Source: JACMLD01 sp047602295 (GTDB taxonomy: Bacteria; Bacteroidota; Bacteroidia; Chitinophagales; Chitinophagaceae). From it: a DNA stretch of 64,000 nt. The stretch lies in contig JASGHP010000001.1 in assembly GCA_047602295.1 (NCBI GenBank), positions 2,728,001-2,792,000 of the forward strand, given 5' to 3'. The notes under the pieces were generated by a model. The model saw only the letters and a program-made list of their open reading frames with translations, searched no databases and was not told the DNA's origin. Positions 1-9,256 of the stretch are shown here, one piece after another. The translations under genes were made by a program, and so were the position numbers. Each line of letters starts with the position of its first letter. Position 1 is the stretch's first letter.

Positions 1-1
1 C

Positions 2-394
2 AAGAAACATAAAATGCGGGTAGGTTATCATGCACATACACAGGCAACGCCTGCACTTTGGGATACTGCCATGTCGCAATCTGAATACAATTGCATTAAC
101 CTCGACATTGGCCATTATATAGCCGGCAACAATACCAATACCATTGAGTTTATTGAAAAGAACCATGCCCGCATTACCAGCATGCATGTGAAGGACAGGA
201 AAGTAAACAACGGACCCAATACGCCCTGGGGCGAGGGGGATACACCCATTAAAGATGTATTGCTGCTGATGAAGAAAAATAAATACAAATTTCCGGCTAC
301 TATTGAGCTGGAGTATAAGGTGCCCGCAGATTCTACAGATGTAAAAGAAGTAGCCAAATGCAGAGAGTTTGCTGCGGCTATTTTGAGTGCGTAA
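2..394 (+). CDS. Sugar phosphate isomerase/epimerase, C-terminal part
   Basis: The reading frame is open to the left window edge, so the gene starts outside the window and only about 130 C-terminal residues are seen. The segment HMHVKD-like (here SMHVKDRK), the metal-site region NLDIGHY and the late Glu in IELEYK fit the xylose-isomerase-like TIM barrel family (AP endonuclease family 2 fold), which isomerises or epimerises sugars using a divalent metal held by Glu, Asp and His. Bacteroidota often pair such proteins with Gfo/Idh/MocA dehydrogenases; one lies in this window at 60102-61445 but far away. Substrate cannot be told. A strong terminator hairpin follows at 469-496. Confidence 0.8.
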   Translation, partial: KKHKMRVGYHAHTQATPALWDTAMSQSEYNCINLDIGHYIAGNNTNTIEFIEKNHARITSMHVKDRKVNNGPNTPWGEGDTPIKDVLLLMKKNKYKFPATIELEYKVPADSTDVKEVAKCREFAAAILSA

Positions 395-468
395 AAAACT
401 TTGATCTTGTAAAGAGATTAACCAGGTTGTTTCAATAGAAAGACTTTGTTTTTCAGTAAATATTTTCC

Positions 469-500
469 AAAGTGGCCACAGCTTGTTGGCCACTTTTCTT
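469..500 (+). terminator. Intrinsic terminator after the isomerase gene
   Basis: A perfect 10-bp stem (AAAGTGGCCA at 469-478 with TGGCCACTTT at 487-496) around an 8-base loop is followed by TCTTTT. It ends the isomerase gene and separates it from the sigma factor operon. Confidence 0.8.
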
Positions 501-635
501 TTGCCCTATTGTAAGGAACCGGCAAAAGATCAGCCCTCGTAAAATATTTTGTATTTTCCTGTAACATTCTCCAGTTTCATACGATTAGATGTTATAACCT
601 GAAAAAACTACCGGCCGCCACCTGGCAATGAGCAC

Positions 636-1205
636 ATGAACAGCACTGAAGAACTGATAGCACTCTGTAAGCTCGGCAATACCGCCGGCTACACGGGGCT
701 GTACAATGAACATGCAGATGCGGTTTACAATACCATATTAAGGTTGGTGGGGCATTCCGGTGAAGCAGAAGATTTGCTGCAAGACAGTTTTGTAGCGGCT
801 TTTCAAAGGCTGGATCAATTTGCCATGACGGGCGGTTTTCGTGCCTGGGTTAAAAGGATAGCCATCAATAAATCGGTTGATCTCATTCGCAAGCGGCACA
901 TAAATTTTGTTGAATTAGACCCGGGGTGGATGACGGCCGCAGATGAATCAACACTTGATGAACAGGACTATAAATATGATATGGCCAGGATAGCGGCTGC
1001 AATAGATACTTTGCCGGATGGATACAGGACTGTTTTTAATCTATACGCCGTAGAAAATATACCGCAGGCAGAGATTGCGCAAATGCTGGGGCTGGAACAT
1101 TCAACAGTAAGAACGCAGTATCACCGCGCCAGGCAAAAAATAGTAGCGGCGCTTGAAAAAAACAATGATCATGAAAGAGGAACTAGAAGAATACATACAA
1201 AATAA
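636..1205 (+). CDS. RNA polymerase sigma factor, sigma-70 (ECF) family
   Basis: A 189-residue protein with sigma-70 region 2 at about residues 20-90 (YNEHADAVYNTILR, then EAEDLLQDSFVAAF, the core-binding and -10 recognition helices) and region 4 at about 125-180 (LPDGYRTVFNLYAVE, then the helix-turn-helix QAEIAQMLGLEHSTVRTQ that reads the -35 element). There is no region 1 or 3, as is normal for ECF factors. It leads an operon: the next frame, a membrane-anchored probable anti-sigma protein, overlaps its end by about 35-41 bases, and two secreted DUF4097-like proteins follow. The target genes cannot be read, but autoregulation of this operon is the usual arrangement. Confidence 0.9.
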   Translation: MNSTEELIALCKLGNTAGYTGLYNEHADAVYNTILRLVGHSGEAEDLLQDSFVAAFQRLDQFAMTGGFRAWVKRIAINKSVDLIRKRHINFVELDPGWMTAADESTLDEQDYKYDMARIAAAIDTLPDGYRTVFNLYAVENIPQAEIAQMLGLEHSTVRTQYHRARQKIVAALEKNNDHERGTRRIHTK

Positions 1206-1995
1206 CCTGGACCAACTGGACCGCAGCAAACCTGCACCAGCGGTACTCAACAGGGTATTGGAGCAATTGCAACCAAAAGAGATTGCAAAGCCAGGTGGTA
1301 TTCTTATTTCTTTCCGTGCCATTAAATGGGCTGCAGCTTGTGTACTTGTTATTGCCGGCGGGTTAATTATTTGGCAATCTCAAAAACAAACTTCATTACC
1401 GCAGGATATTGTAAAAAAAACCAAAGAAAAAGAAAGCACAAAAGAAGAAAAGCCAATCGTTAAAAATGATCCTGTACAGCAGGCAAATACAGAAGAACTT
1501 ACTGCTGATACTACAGCTGCAAAGAATACACACCCGGGCATTGACGCAGCAGACAGAGATCTGGAAACAAGGAAGTCAGTATTGGCTACAACTGTGCGCA
1601 ATAAAAGAATGTTTACGTATGCAGGCTTTGGCAATATAACATCTGCGGCAGAACGCATCAATACAGTAGCAGCGGCTGCCGCTTTGCAGAATAGTCAGAA
1701 CGAAGTAGTGAATGGCCTGGTAGATGTATTGAACAAAGACCCGAATACCAATGTACGATTGGCTGCACTGGATGCCCTTGCAAGATTTTATCGTGACGAT
1801 TATACGCGGAAGAAATTAGTAGGCTCCTTAAAAAAGCAAAAAGACCCGGTGGTGCAGATTGCACTAATTGGATTGCTTACCCGCATGCGTGAATCTGGCA
1901 TTGTTACCGAACTGGAGAAAATGGTAACAGACGAAAACACAGAGAAAACAGTGAAAGACTGCGCTTACTCTTCTATGCTTCAATTGAACCAATAA
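1165..1995 (+). CDS. Membrane-anchored HEAT-repeat protein, probable anti-sigma factor
   Basis: About 276 residues. ATG codons at 1165 and 1171 are better starts than the in-frame TTG at 1153; all overlap the sigma gene, implying translational coupling. The N-terminus is a short acidic cytoplasmic segment, a single transmembrane helix follows (WAAACVLVIAGGLIIW), then a Lys/Glu/Thr-rich linker and C-terminal HEAT-like alpha repeats (NTNVRLAALDALARF, then DPVVQIALIGLLTRM). The topology and position match anti-sigma factors that hold an ECF sigma factor at the inner membrane. No recognised zinc anti-sigma motif is visible, so the anti-sigma role is inferred from position. Confidence 0.7.
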   Translation: MIMKEELEEYIQNNLDQLDRSKPAPAVLNRVLEQLQPKEIAKPGGILISFRAIKWAAACVLVIAGGLIIWQSQKQTSLPQDIVKKTKEKESTKEEKPIVKNDPVQQANTEELTADTTAAKNTHPGIDAADRDLETRKSVLATTVRNKRMFTYAGFGNITSAAERINTVAAAAALQNSQNEVVNGLVDVLNKDPNTNVRLAALDALARFYRDDYTRKKLVGSLKKQKDPVVQIALIGLLTRMRESGIVTELEKMVTDENTEKTVKDCAYSSMLQLNQ

Positions 1996-2015
1996 ACTCA
2001 ATAAAAATAAAATCA

Positions 2016-2801
2016 ATGACCAATTCTATTATGAACAAGTATTTATTTGTTTTACTCTTTGCAATGTTTGTGGCAGGCAATCTCTCTGCACAGGATTTTA
2101 AACTGGCAAAGACCAGTGGAAAACTGGTGCTTAATCTTTCCAGGGTAGAGGTTGAAGGGTATGATGGCAAAGAAATCATATTCAGTTCCACACGTTCAAA
2201 AGAAGAAGAAGAAGACCCACGTGCCAAAGGACTGCGTGCTATCAATGGAGCAGGACTGGTAGACAACACCGGTCTTGGCATCAGCGTAACAGAGAATGGA
2301 ACAACCGCAGAAGTGAGCCAGGTACTTTCGGATGTGTACATTAAAATTCGCGTACCCAAAGGCGTTATAGTTTCTGTAGCTTATCATAAAGTAGCTAATT
2401 CGGGTACTATCCTTTGCAAAAACATGGAAAATGAAATTGAGATATCGACAGACCATAATAAAATAGAATTGCAAAATGTGACAGGGCCGGTAAGTGTAAG
2501 AGCTTTGTATGGTTCTGTGGATGCTGTATTTAGTCCTGCAGTGAAAGGGCCTGTATCTATTGCTTCTATTTATTCAGCAGTTGATGTTTCTGTTCCCGGC
2601 GATATCAAAGCCAATGTAAACCTCAGCAGTCAACACGGTTCTATTCTTGCTTCTGCAGATTTGAAAATAGAGATGGAGAAAAACGAGAACTCTGATATGG
2701 TAAGTTATGGCGGTGCTGTAAATGGTAAGCTGAACGGGGGAGGAGCTCCTTTTAAACTGGTAGCCGATTACGGAAAAATATACCTGCGTAAAAACAAATA
2801 A
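2016..2801 (+). CDS. Secreted DUF4097-like beta-helix protein
   Basis: 261 residues. A second Met at 2031 (MNKYLFVLLFAMFVAG) begins a clean signal peptide ending LSAQ, so either start is possible. The mature part is a run of short beta-strand rungs (IKIRVPKGVIVSVAYHK, SIASIYSAVDVSV, NLSSQHGSI) ending in YGKIYLRKNK, the pattern of DUF4097/DUF2807-type right-handed beta helices. It is the third gene of the sigma factor operon, with a 20-base gap, and its neighbour 13 bases downstream is a paralogue with the same ending. Function unknown; probably periplasmic or outer membrane and under the control of the sigma/anti-sigma pair. Confidence 0.65.
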   Translation: MTNSIMNKYLFVLLFAMFVAGNLSAQDFKLAKTSGKLVLNLSRVEVEGYDGKEIIFSSTRSKEEEEDPRAKGLRAINGAGLVDNTGLGISVTENGTTAEVSQVLSDVYIKIRVPKGVIVSVAYHKVANSGTILCKNMENEIEISTDHNKIELQNVTGPVSVRALYGSVDAVFSPAVKGPVSIASIYSAVDVSVPGDIKANVNLSSQHGSILASADLKIEMEKNENSDMVSYGGAVNGKLNGGGAPFKLVADYGKIYLRKNK

Positions 2802-2814
2802 AAACTGCTTCAAC

Positions 2815-3528
2815 ATGAAACTATTCCTGTTAGCGGCAGGCTGCCTGCTCTCGGCAAGCCTTGCTGCACAGTCACCCGTTACTAAAACATACCCGGTTAC
2901 CGCCGGGCAGCCAATCAAACTAAGATTTGATTACCCGATAGTAAAAGTAAGCTCGTGGGATAAGAATGAAGTATCTGTTACGGCTACTGTTAATATCAAT
3001 GACCATGAAAACGATGCCGCATTTACGTTGTCTGGCGAAAATGAAGCCGGCACATTGGTGATAAAGGATGAAATAAAAGATATGGATAAATTGCCGCGCC
3101 GTTATACGCTTGTGCAAAATGGGCAAAAGACAATTTATCGCTCACGCGAAGAGTTTGACCTGGCAAAAAAAGGAAAGCACGAACAATCTTATGAAGGAAC
3201 TGATATTAATATAGTGGTGGAAATAAAAGTTCCCGCTCAAAGCGCTATAGACATTAAATCTGTGTACGGCATTGTTGAGATGGTAGATTTTCATGCACCA
3301 GTGGTAGTGGATGCTACCTACGGAGGCATTGATGCAACCATTAATACATCCAATACAGGAAAGTTGAAAGCAACTACCAGTTATGGCCAGATATTTTCTA
3401 ACCTCGACCTGAAAATAACAGACCATACAGAACGGGATTTCTTCAGTTCCATTACTGCAGAGCCCGGTAAAGGGCCATCATATTCTTTTACTTCTACCTA
3501 TGGAAAAATTTATCTCAGGAAACCCTGA
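2815..3528 (+). CDS. Secreted DUF4097-like beta-helix protein, paralogue
   Basis: 237 residues with a signal peptide (MKLFLLAAGCLLSASLAAQ). As in the upstream gene, the body is a ladder of short strands (VVEIKVPAQSAIDIKSVYG, VVVDATYGGIDATI, LKATTSYGQIF) and the end is YGKIYLRKP, which shows the two genes arose by duplication. It is the last gene of the sigma factor operon; a bidirectional hairpin lies just after it at 3562-3603. No catalytic motif is visible. Role unknown; an envelope-stress or surface structure role is only suggested by its operon. Confidence 0.65.
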   Translation: MKLFLLAAGCLLSASLAAQSPVTKTYPVTAGQPIKLRFDYPIVKVSSWDKNEVSVTATVNINDHENDAAFTLSGENEAGTLVIKDEIKDMDKLPRRYTLVQNGQKTIYRSREEFDLAKKGKHEQSYEGTDINIVVEIKVPAQSAIDIKSVYGIVEMVDFHAPVVVDATYGGIDATINTSNTGKLKATTSYGQIFSNLDLKITDHTERDFFSSITAEPGKGPSYSFTSTYGKIYLRKP

Positions 3529-3561
3529 GATGGGATAGGGGAGTTATAACAGAAAAGATTT

Positions 3562-3607
3562 AAAGCATGAAGTGCAATTAGTATCATTTGTTCTTCATGC
3601 TTTTTTA
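3562..3607. terminator. Bidirectional terminator between convergent genes
   Basis: A perfect 11-bp stem (AAAGCATGAAG at 3562-3572 with CTTCATGCTTT at 3593-3603) with a 20-base loop and a run of T on the right. It lies between the plus-strand DUF4097 gene and the minus-strand reductase gene that ends at 3605, so it can serve both. Confidence 0.7.
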
Positions 3608-4174
3608 TTTATCCTGGCTGGGTTGATAAGTCAATACAATCTTTCCACCGGGGTAAAGTTTTGCTTGTGTTGGTGTAAATTTTTTAACACTGTCAAGTCC
3701 GTTAAAAATAGTCATGCCATTGCTCATAGCCGTTGGGTTAATGATAAGATGGTATTCGTCTATTAGCCCTTCTTTAATAAGAGATGAAACAAAACCTGCG
3801 CCGCCAAAAACCAATATGTCTTTACCGTCTTGGTTTTTCAGCTTGGCTATTTCATCGGCAAGAGTTCCTTTAGCCAATGTAGTATTTTCCCAGGTTGATT
3901 TGTCAAGTGTTTTGCTGAAAACAACTTTTGGTAATGCTGCTATTTTGCCCGCAAATGGGTGTGCGGGATTTTCTATTGCTGTCTTTGCCCAATGATTAAT
4001 AAAGCCATCTGCCAGTTTTCTGCCTATTAAAAGCGTACCGGATTCATCCAGCAAAGAACTCATAAACCCTATAAATTCATTGTCGGGGTTCCATGTCATC
4101 CAATCATTTTCTCCGTTAAGACCGCCAACATATCCATTGATGGTCATTTGCATTTGTAACCTTAGCTTTCTCAT
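3605..4174 (-). CDS. Dihydrofolate reductase family protein (RibD C-terminal-like)
   Basis: 189 residues. The N-terminal strand MRKLRLQMQMTINGYVGG, the segment LLIGRKLADGF and the glycine motif DILVFGGAGFVSSLIKEGLIDEYHLII are typical of the dihydrofolate-reductase-like RibD-C family, which binds NADPH. Members are usually single genes of unknown substrate in Bacteroidota, not the housekeeping folA. It is monocistronic on the minus strand, convergent with the sigma factor operon, with a shared terminator. The family call is sure; the reaction is not known. Confidence 0.85.
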   Translation of the reverse strand: MRKLRLQMQMTINGYVGGLNGENDWMTWNPDNEFIGFMSSLLDESGTLLIGRKLADGFINHWAKTAIENPAHPFAGKIAALPKVVFSKTLDKSTWENTTLAKGTLADEIAKLKNQDGKDILVFGGAGFVSSLIKEGLIDEYHLIINPTAMSNGMTIFNGLDSVKKFTPTQAKLYPGGKIVLTYQPSQDK

Positions 4175-4531
4175 GATGTTTTATTTTTAATAGCGTGTTG
4201 TAATTGCTTAAATGTTATTGACAATACAAAAATAGATGGCATTGCAGGATTGCATGCTGTGCGATAACGACAAGTTTAGGGCGAAATGCGGCAAAATGTA
4301 GTTTCTGAATTAGCCACAGTAAACAGTTGATAGCTGACATGTTATCGCTTGTTTCAAAAAGCAGCAATAATTGTTTGTTTTATCAAAAACCTATGATACA
4401 ACAGTTAATTGTCATGCTATTGCAATATTTAAAACATTTTATTCCTCATTTCGTAAGGCAATTTTCCTTTACGGCACCTGATTGTGCGTTGGTTGCAACA
4501 GTTTTGCATTTCCAAAACTGGCGCAACAATT

Positions 4532-6892
4532 ATGAGATATCTATTACTAAAAGGGTTTTGTTCCCTGGTATTATTTTCCTGCCTTTGCTTTAATGCATTT
4601 GCCACAAATAACGATGAAGAAAAAGGTGCATCCATCAGCGGAGTTATCAACACCAGCGATGGCCAACCGGCTGCAGGCGTTTCCGTGTATATAACCGAGC
4701 TATCAAAAGGAACGCTTACCAATGAAAGCGGTGAGTTCTATTTTAAAAATATAACAGCAGGCACTTATAACCTGGAAGTATCCATGCTGGGCTTTGAAAA
4801 ATTTACCCAAACTGTTACTGTAACAGCGGGTGCCGTAAGCCGTGTGAAGATTACGCTGAAATCATCTGCACAGAAACTGGAAGAAGTGGTAGTAACCAGC
4901 GGGGGTAACCGCTTTGCTAAAAAAGAAAGCAGCGATGTTTCTAAAATGCCGCTTAAAAATATTGAGAACCCGCAGGTGTATACAATCGTTAGCAAAGAGC
5001 TGATGAAAGAGCAGATAGTAACAGATTACAATAGTGCTTTTAAAAATGTTCCGGGTTCAGGCATTGCAGAAGTAAGAAACCAGGGACGCACCACCAATAT
5101 CAGCAGGGGATTTGCCACGCCTCAATTAGTGCGCAATGGCGTGGGAAGTTTTACTTATACCACTATTGACCCTGCAAACCTTGAACGCATTGAAGTAATC
5201 AAAGGCCCTTCTGCCACTTTGTTTGGCAGCACCTTGTCTTCTTTTGGTGGCTTGTTTAACCGCGTAACCAAAAAGCCTTTTGATAGTTTTAAAGGAGAAG
5301 TTTCTTATTCAGCAGGCAGTTGGGATCTTAACCGCCTTACCATGGATGTAAACGCACCGCTGAACAATGATAAAACAGCACTCTTGCGTGTAAACACAGC
5401 ATTGCACAGTGAAAGAAGTTTCCAGGATGCAGGCTTTAACCGTAACTTTTTAATTGCTCCATCTTTTTCTTATGCAGTAAATGACAGGCTTACATTGTTA
5501 TTGGATGTTGAAATGAGCATGTACAAATCTGTTTCACCCACCAGGCTGGCGCCCTTTACAGGCGGCAAAGCACATACAGTAACAGATTATGGAATGAATT
5601 ACAACCTGTCATTCGCTAATAATACTATCAATTACACGAGCCAGCAGTACAATATTTTTGCACAAATCAGGTATCAAATATCAAAGAGCTGGATTTCGCA
5701 AACAGTATTGTCACGCACCAGGTCTTCTTCAGACGGATATACAGTGCAACTTATCATGCTTACCGATAGCACCTTAAGGCAGTCTGTTACCAACCAGGAA
5801 TATCCTTATTACGGCACAGATATACAGCAAAATTTTATTGGAGATTTTAAAATTGGTTCATTGCGCAACCGTGTAGTGGCTGGTGTAGATTACTATGCGT
5901 TGCGTGCCACCCGCAATGATGCAACGGTAAACATGCCGGCGCTTAATTTCAGGAAACCCGGTGCAGCATACAACAACTTTGTGATTACAAAAGTGGCACC
6001 GCTTTTCAATACTGCTACTTATGTAAATTTTGTAGCCAACAATGAAAGAACCTACAGCGCTTATGTTTCTGATGTGCTGAATATTACAGATCGCTTGCTG
6101 GCTATGGCAAGCCTTAGGGTAGACAGGTATGTAAACAAAGGAACTTATTACCCTAGCCTGGACTCAACAGCCGGCAATTATAGCCAAACAGCTTTATCAC
6201 CCAAATTCGGTTTGGTGTACCAGTTAGTAAAAGACAGGCTTTCTGTTTTTGGTAATTATATGAACGGCTTTAGCAACGTTAGTGGTAGTGATTTTGACGG
6301 CAATACGTTTAAACCTAACCAGGCCAATCAACTGGAAGGTGGTGTAAAACTTGAGTTCAGTAAGATAACAGCAACGCTGAGTTATTACGACATTAAAGTA
6401 ACCAATGTGACACGCGACGATCCCAATCATGCCAACTTCTCTATACAAGATGGTACACAGTTGAGCAAAGGTTTTGAACTGGAGCTGATTGCTAACCCGG
6501 CACCCGGATTGAATATAGTGGCAGGCTATACTTACAATGATAGCCGTTATACAAAAAGCAATGCCAGTGTTGAAGGACTAAGGCCTACTACAGCTGGCCC
6601 GCCAAAAATGGGCAATGCATGGATTAGCTATCGTCTTATCAATGGCGCTGCAAAGGGATTGGGCATAGGCTTCGGCGGTATTTATGGAAGCGAATCTGTG
6701 CAAACCAATACCAAAACCTTTGTGTTTACCATTCCTTCTTATACAGTTTGTGATGCATCTTTGTTTTATGATAAACCACGCTACAGGTTGGGTTTAAAGA
6801 TTGATAACCTGTTCAACGAAAAATACTGGTCTTTCCGGATGGCAGCACAAAATCCTACGAGAGTAACAGCTAATATTACTTTCAAATTTTAA
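4532..6892 (+). CDS. TonB-dependent siderophore-type receptor
   Basis: 786 residues from the ATG at 4532, which begins a signal peptide (MRYLLLKGFCSLVLFSCL); the frame extends upstream to a GTG at 4484 but this is less likely. After the signal come a carboxypeptidase-regulatory-like domain (residues about 35-115, ISGVINTSDGQPAAGVSVY), a plug domain (about 120-240, with RNQGRTTNISRGF and LERIEVIKGPSATLFG) and a 22-strand barrel ending in the aromatic TANITFKF. The plug and barrel match the FhuA/ferrichrome-type siderophore receptors. The PepSY protein 15 bases downstream supports iron uptake. No Fur box was identified. Confidence 0.9.
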   Translation: MRYLLLKGFCSLVLFSCLCFNAFATNNDEEKGASISGVINTSDGQPAAGVSVYITELSKGTLTNESGEFYFKNITAGTYNLEVSMLGFEKFTQTVTVTAGAVSRVKITLKSSAQKLEEVVVTSGGNRFAKKESSDVSKMPLKNIENPQVYTIVSKELMKEQIVTDYNSAFKNVPGSGIAEVRNQGRTTNISRGFATPQLVRNGVGSFTYTTIDPANLERIEVIKGPSATLFGSTLSSFGGLFNRVTKKPFDSFKGEVSYSAGSWDLNRLTMDVNAPLNNDKTALLRVNTALHSERSFQDAGFNRNFLIAPSFSYAVNDRLTLLLDVEMSMYKSVSPTRLAPFTGGKAHTVTDYGMNYNLSFANNTINYTSQQYNIFAQIRYQISKSWISQTVLSRTRSSSDGYTVQLIMLTDSTLRQSVTNQEYPYYGTDIQQNFIGDFKIGSLRNRVVAGVDYYALRATRNDATVNMPALNFRKPGAAYNNFVITKVAPLFNTATYVNFVANNERTYSAYVSDVLNITDRLLAMASLRVDRYVNKGTYYPSLDSTAGNYSQTALSPKFGLVYQLVKDRLSVFGNYMNGFSNVSGSDFDGNTFKPNQANQLEGGVKLEFSKITATLSYYDIKVTNVTRDDPNHANFSIQDGTQLSKGFELELIANPAPGLNIVAGYTYNDSRYTKSNASVEGLRPTTAGPPKMGNAWISYRLINGAAKGLGIGFGGIYGSESVQTNTKTFVFTIPSYTVCDASLFYDKPRYRLGLKIDNLFNEKYWSFRMAAQNPTRVTANITFKF

Positions 6893-6907
6893 ACTATCAT
6901 TGCAGGC

Positions 6908-8008
6908 ATGAAATTTCGCAAGCTAATTAATACACTTCATCTCTGGTTTGGGCTTATCAGTGGTATCGTTTTACTGGTGGTGGCCCTTACCGGTTGTGTG
7001 CTGGCATTTGAAGATGAGATTCGCGATGGCACACAGCATGAGCTGCTGTATGTGCAACCGGAAAATAAACCGCTGCTGAATGTACAGCAGACTATTGCCG
7101 CAATAAAATTGTACGATAGCAAAATTAAGATAAATCAACTGCGGTATTTTGGCCAGCCAGGCAAAGCCATACAATGCTTTGCAAAGGATAAGAAAATTTA
7201 TGCTGTAGATCCTTACACCGGCAAAGTGTTAGGCGTTCGCGACCAGGAGAAAGATCCTTTGTATGTGCTGATTGCATTTCACAGAACTTTATTATTGGGC
7301 AAATTGGGCGAAGACATTATTTATTGGAATGTGAGAATATTTCTTGTAATGCTTATTTCAGGCATTGTGTTGTGGTTGCCAAGAAGAGTAAAACAAATCA
7401 GGCAATCGCTTACTATAAAGAAAGGTGCTTCGGGCAAAAGAAGAAATTACGATTTGCACAGTGTGCTGGGCTTTTATGCCTGCATTCCGCTGCTGATTAT
7501 TGCCATGACAGGCATTGATATGAGTGCAGACAACCCAAAAGAGGCCAAACAGAAATCTGTGATGATGGCAACCGTAAAATCATCTGCTCCCAAAGGTATT
7601 TACGATAGTGTATTGCAACAGGTTTATCATAATGAAGCGATAGAAGGATTAAGAGTAACCCTGCCCAAAGACAGTACAGATATTATAACAGTCAATATCC
7701 GCTATCAAACCAGCGGGTTAAGAAAACAAACTGTTTTTAGTTTCGATCGCTATAGCGGCAAACTGCTTAAGACGGATGATTACCGCAACAAAACTTTTTC
7801 GCAACGCTTTTTTGGTTCAAACTACGAAGTACATACAGGCCGTGTGCTTGGCCTGCCCGGAAAGATAATTATGTTTTTAGCTGCGCTGATAGCTGCAAGC
7901 CTGCCAATAACCGGTTTCCTGATATGGAGAGGAAAGAACAGGAAGAAAAGCAGCAGCAAAAAGCAACCGGTAGTTGCAAAAGCAGGATTGGCTGAGACGA
8001 TCTCCTGA
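6908..8008 (+). CDS. PepSY-associated transmembrane protein, iron uptake
   Basis: 366 residues. It begins with the characteristic first helix of the PepSY_TM family (LINTLHLWFGLISGIVLLVV), followed by a periplasmic PepSY-like region (AVDPYTGKVLGVRDQEKDP), central helices (IRIFLVMLISGIVLWLP and a His-bearing helix YDLHSVLGFYACIPLL), a second PepSY-like stretch (FDRYSGKLLKTDDY) and a last helix. This family is widely found beside siderophore receptors and is thought to be an inner membrane ferrisiderophore reductase or accessory protein. It lies 15 bases after the receptor gene and is surely co-transcribed with it. Confidence 0.88.
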   Translation: MKFRKLINTLHLWFGLISGIVLLVVALTGCVLAFEDEIRDGTQHELLYVQPENKPLLNVQQTIAAIKLYDSKIKINQLRYFGQPGKAIQCFAKDKKIYAVDPYTGKVLGVRDQEKDPLYVLIAFHRTLLLGKLGEDIIYWNVRIFLVMLISGIVLWLPRRVKQIRQSLTIKKGASGKRRNYDLHSVLGFYACIPLLIIAMTGIDMSADNPKEAKQKSVMMATVKSSAPKGIYDSVLQQVYHNEAIEGLRVTLPKDSTDIITVNIRYQTSGLRKQTVFSFDRYSGKLLKTDDYRNKTFSQRFFGSNYEVHTGRVLGLPGKIIMFLAALIAASLPITGFLIWRGKNRKKSSSKKQPVVAKAGLAETIS

Positions 8009-8142
8009 TTCTTTACGGTTAATTAGCCCCTTGTTATTATTGCAGACAAGCAAAAATGTATTCCCGCTAAACTTCTGCATTCATTGTGTGTTGTATTTGT
8101 ATTTATAAAGGCAGCAGTGCAAAATGTTGCTAATATTATGCA

Positions 8143-8949
8143 ATGGCAAAAATATTCATTACCGGTTCGGCAGATGGCCTGGGCCTGTTTGCAGCTAAAG
8201 AACTGATTAGACTAAAACACGAAGTTGTATTGCATGCCCGCAATGAAGCCAGGGCAAAGCAGGCAATGCAACATGCACCCGGAGCGGCCGATGTTTTTGT
8301 AGCCGATTTAAAAGATATGGAAGCGGTAAAATTGCTTGCTGCAAAAACAAATGAGTGGGGGACTTTCGATGCCGTCATCCATAACGCAGGCATTTATAAT
8401 AACAGCAGCAATACTTCAGGTTTGTCGGATATGTTGCTGGTAAATACATTGGCACCTTATATACTCACTTGTACGATGAATACACCCAAGCGACTGGTGT
8501 ATTTAAGTTCGGGTATGCATCGCAGTGGCAATGCGGGCATAAAAAATCTCAGCAATAGCCGCGTTTCTTATTCAGATACCAAACTTCATAATGTAATGCT
8601 TGCAAAGATCATTGCCCGCAAGTGGAAAAATGTTTACGCCAATGCGGTAGATCCCGGTTGGGTGCCAACAAAAATGGGTGGGGCAAATGCTCCTGATAGC
8701 CTGGAGAAAGGGTATGCAACACAAGTATGGCTGGCTGTTAGCAATGAGCCCGGTGCATTGGTAAGCGGGTATTATTTTCATCATAAACAGCAAGCCAATT
8801 ATCTGCATGCAGCAAATGATGAAACTGCGCAGGACGCATTGATAGCGCAATGTGAGAAACTGACGGGAGTAAAATGGAAGCGTAGCAAAAACAATTGTAT
8901 TGATTTAAAGTACGCCGCCCAAACCTGTTTACCGTGGCGATCTGGTTAG
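8143..8949 (+). CDS. SDR family NAD(P)-dependent oxidoreductase
   Basis: 268 residues, Rossmann fold. The cofactor motif TGSADGLG lies at residues 7-14, NAG at 81-83, the catalytic Ser in YLSSG near 122 and the active-site YSDTK (Tyr143, Lys147). The C-terminal part (WLAVSNEPGALVSGYYFHHK) resembles protochlorophyllide-reductase/retinol-dehydrogenase-like SDRs. Substrate unknown. The gene is monocistronic; five bases past its stop begins a 12-unit 21-bp repeat array (8954-9205). Confidence 0.88.
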   Translation: MAKIFITGSADGLGLFAAKELIRLKHEVVLHARNEARAKQAMQHAPGAADVFVADLKDMEAVKLLAAKTNEWGTFDAVIHNAGIYNNSSNTSGLSDMLLVNTLAPYILTCTMNTPKRLVYLSSGMHRSGNAGIKNLSNSRVSYSDTKLHNVMLAKIIARKWKNVYANAVDPGWVPTKMGGANAPDSLEKGYATQVWLAVSNEPGALVSGYYFHHKQQANYLHAANDETAQDALIAQCEKLTGVKWKRSKNNCIDLKYAAQTCLPWRSG

Positions 8950-8953
8950 TTGA

Positions 8954-9205
8954 TGACCCCCGAAAGCTGCTTTTGGAACCCATAAGGCTGCCTTCACAAC
9001 TGCAAAGGTCGCTTTCACAACTGCAAAGGCCGCTTTTATAACTGTAAAGGTTGCCTTCGTAACTGTAAAGGTTACCTTCGGAAGTGTAAAGGTTGCCTTC
9101 GGAACTGTAAAGGCTGCTTTTGGGACCCATAAAAACGGTTTAACAACTGTATAGGCTGCCTATTGGCGCCAATAAAACTTCGCAACAACTGTAATGCCTG
9201 CTTTA
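8954..9205. repeat. Degenerate tandem array, 12 units of 21 bp
   Basis: Twelve consecutive 21-base units with no indels, mostly of the form xxAACTGTAAAGGxTGCxTTy. Units 1, 2, 9 and 11 are more divergent (for example those with GACCCATAA). The array starts five bases after the SDR stop codon at 8949. A minus-strand reading frame runs through it and gives a 7-residue repeat, but it has no other support. Together with the following 140 bases, which hold one copy of the dispersed AATCCTTTAATCATG element (9257-9293), it fills the gap before the gene at 9350. Confidence 0.85.
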
Positions 9206-9256
9206 ACTGGCTATGTTTCAGCTCAATCACTTTTTAAAAGGGTAGGTGTGGCTTTG

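Noticed and set aside
8738..9130. Minus-strand ORF with 7-residue repeats (SSEGNLY type)
   Set aside because: It is the translation of the 21-bp array and then runs antisense through the end of the SDR gene; no start context or signal, so a by-product of the repeat.
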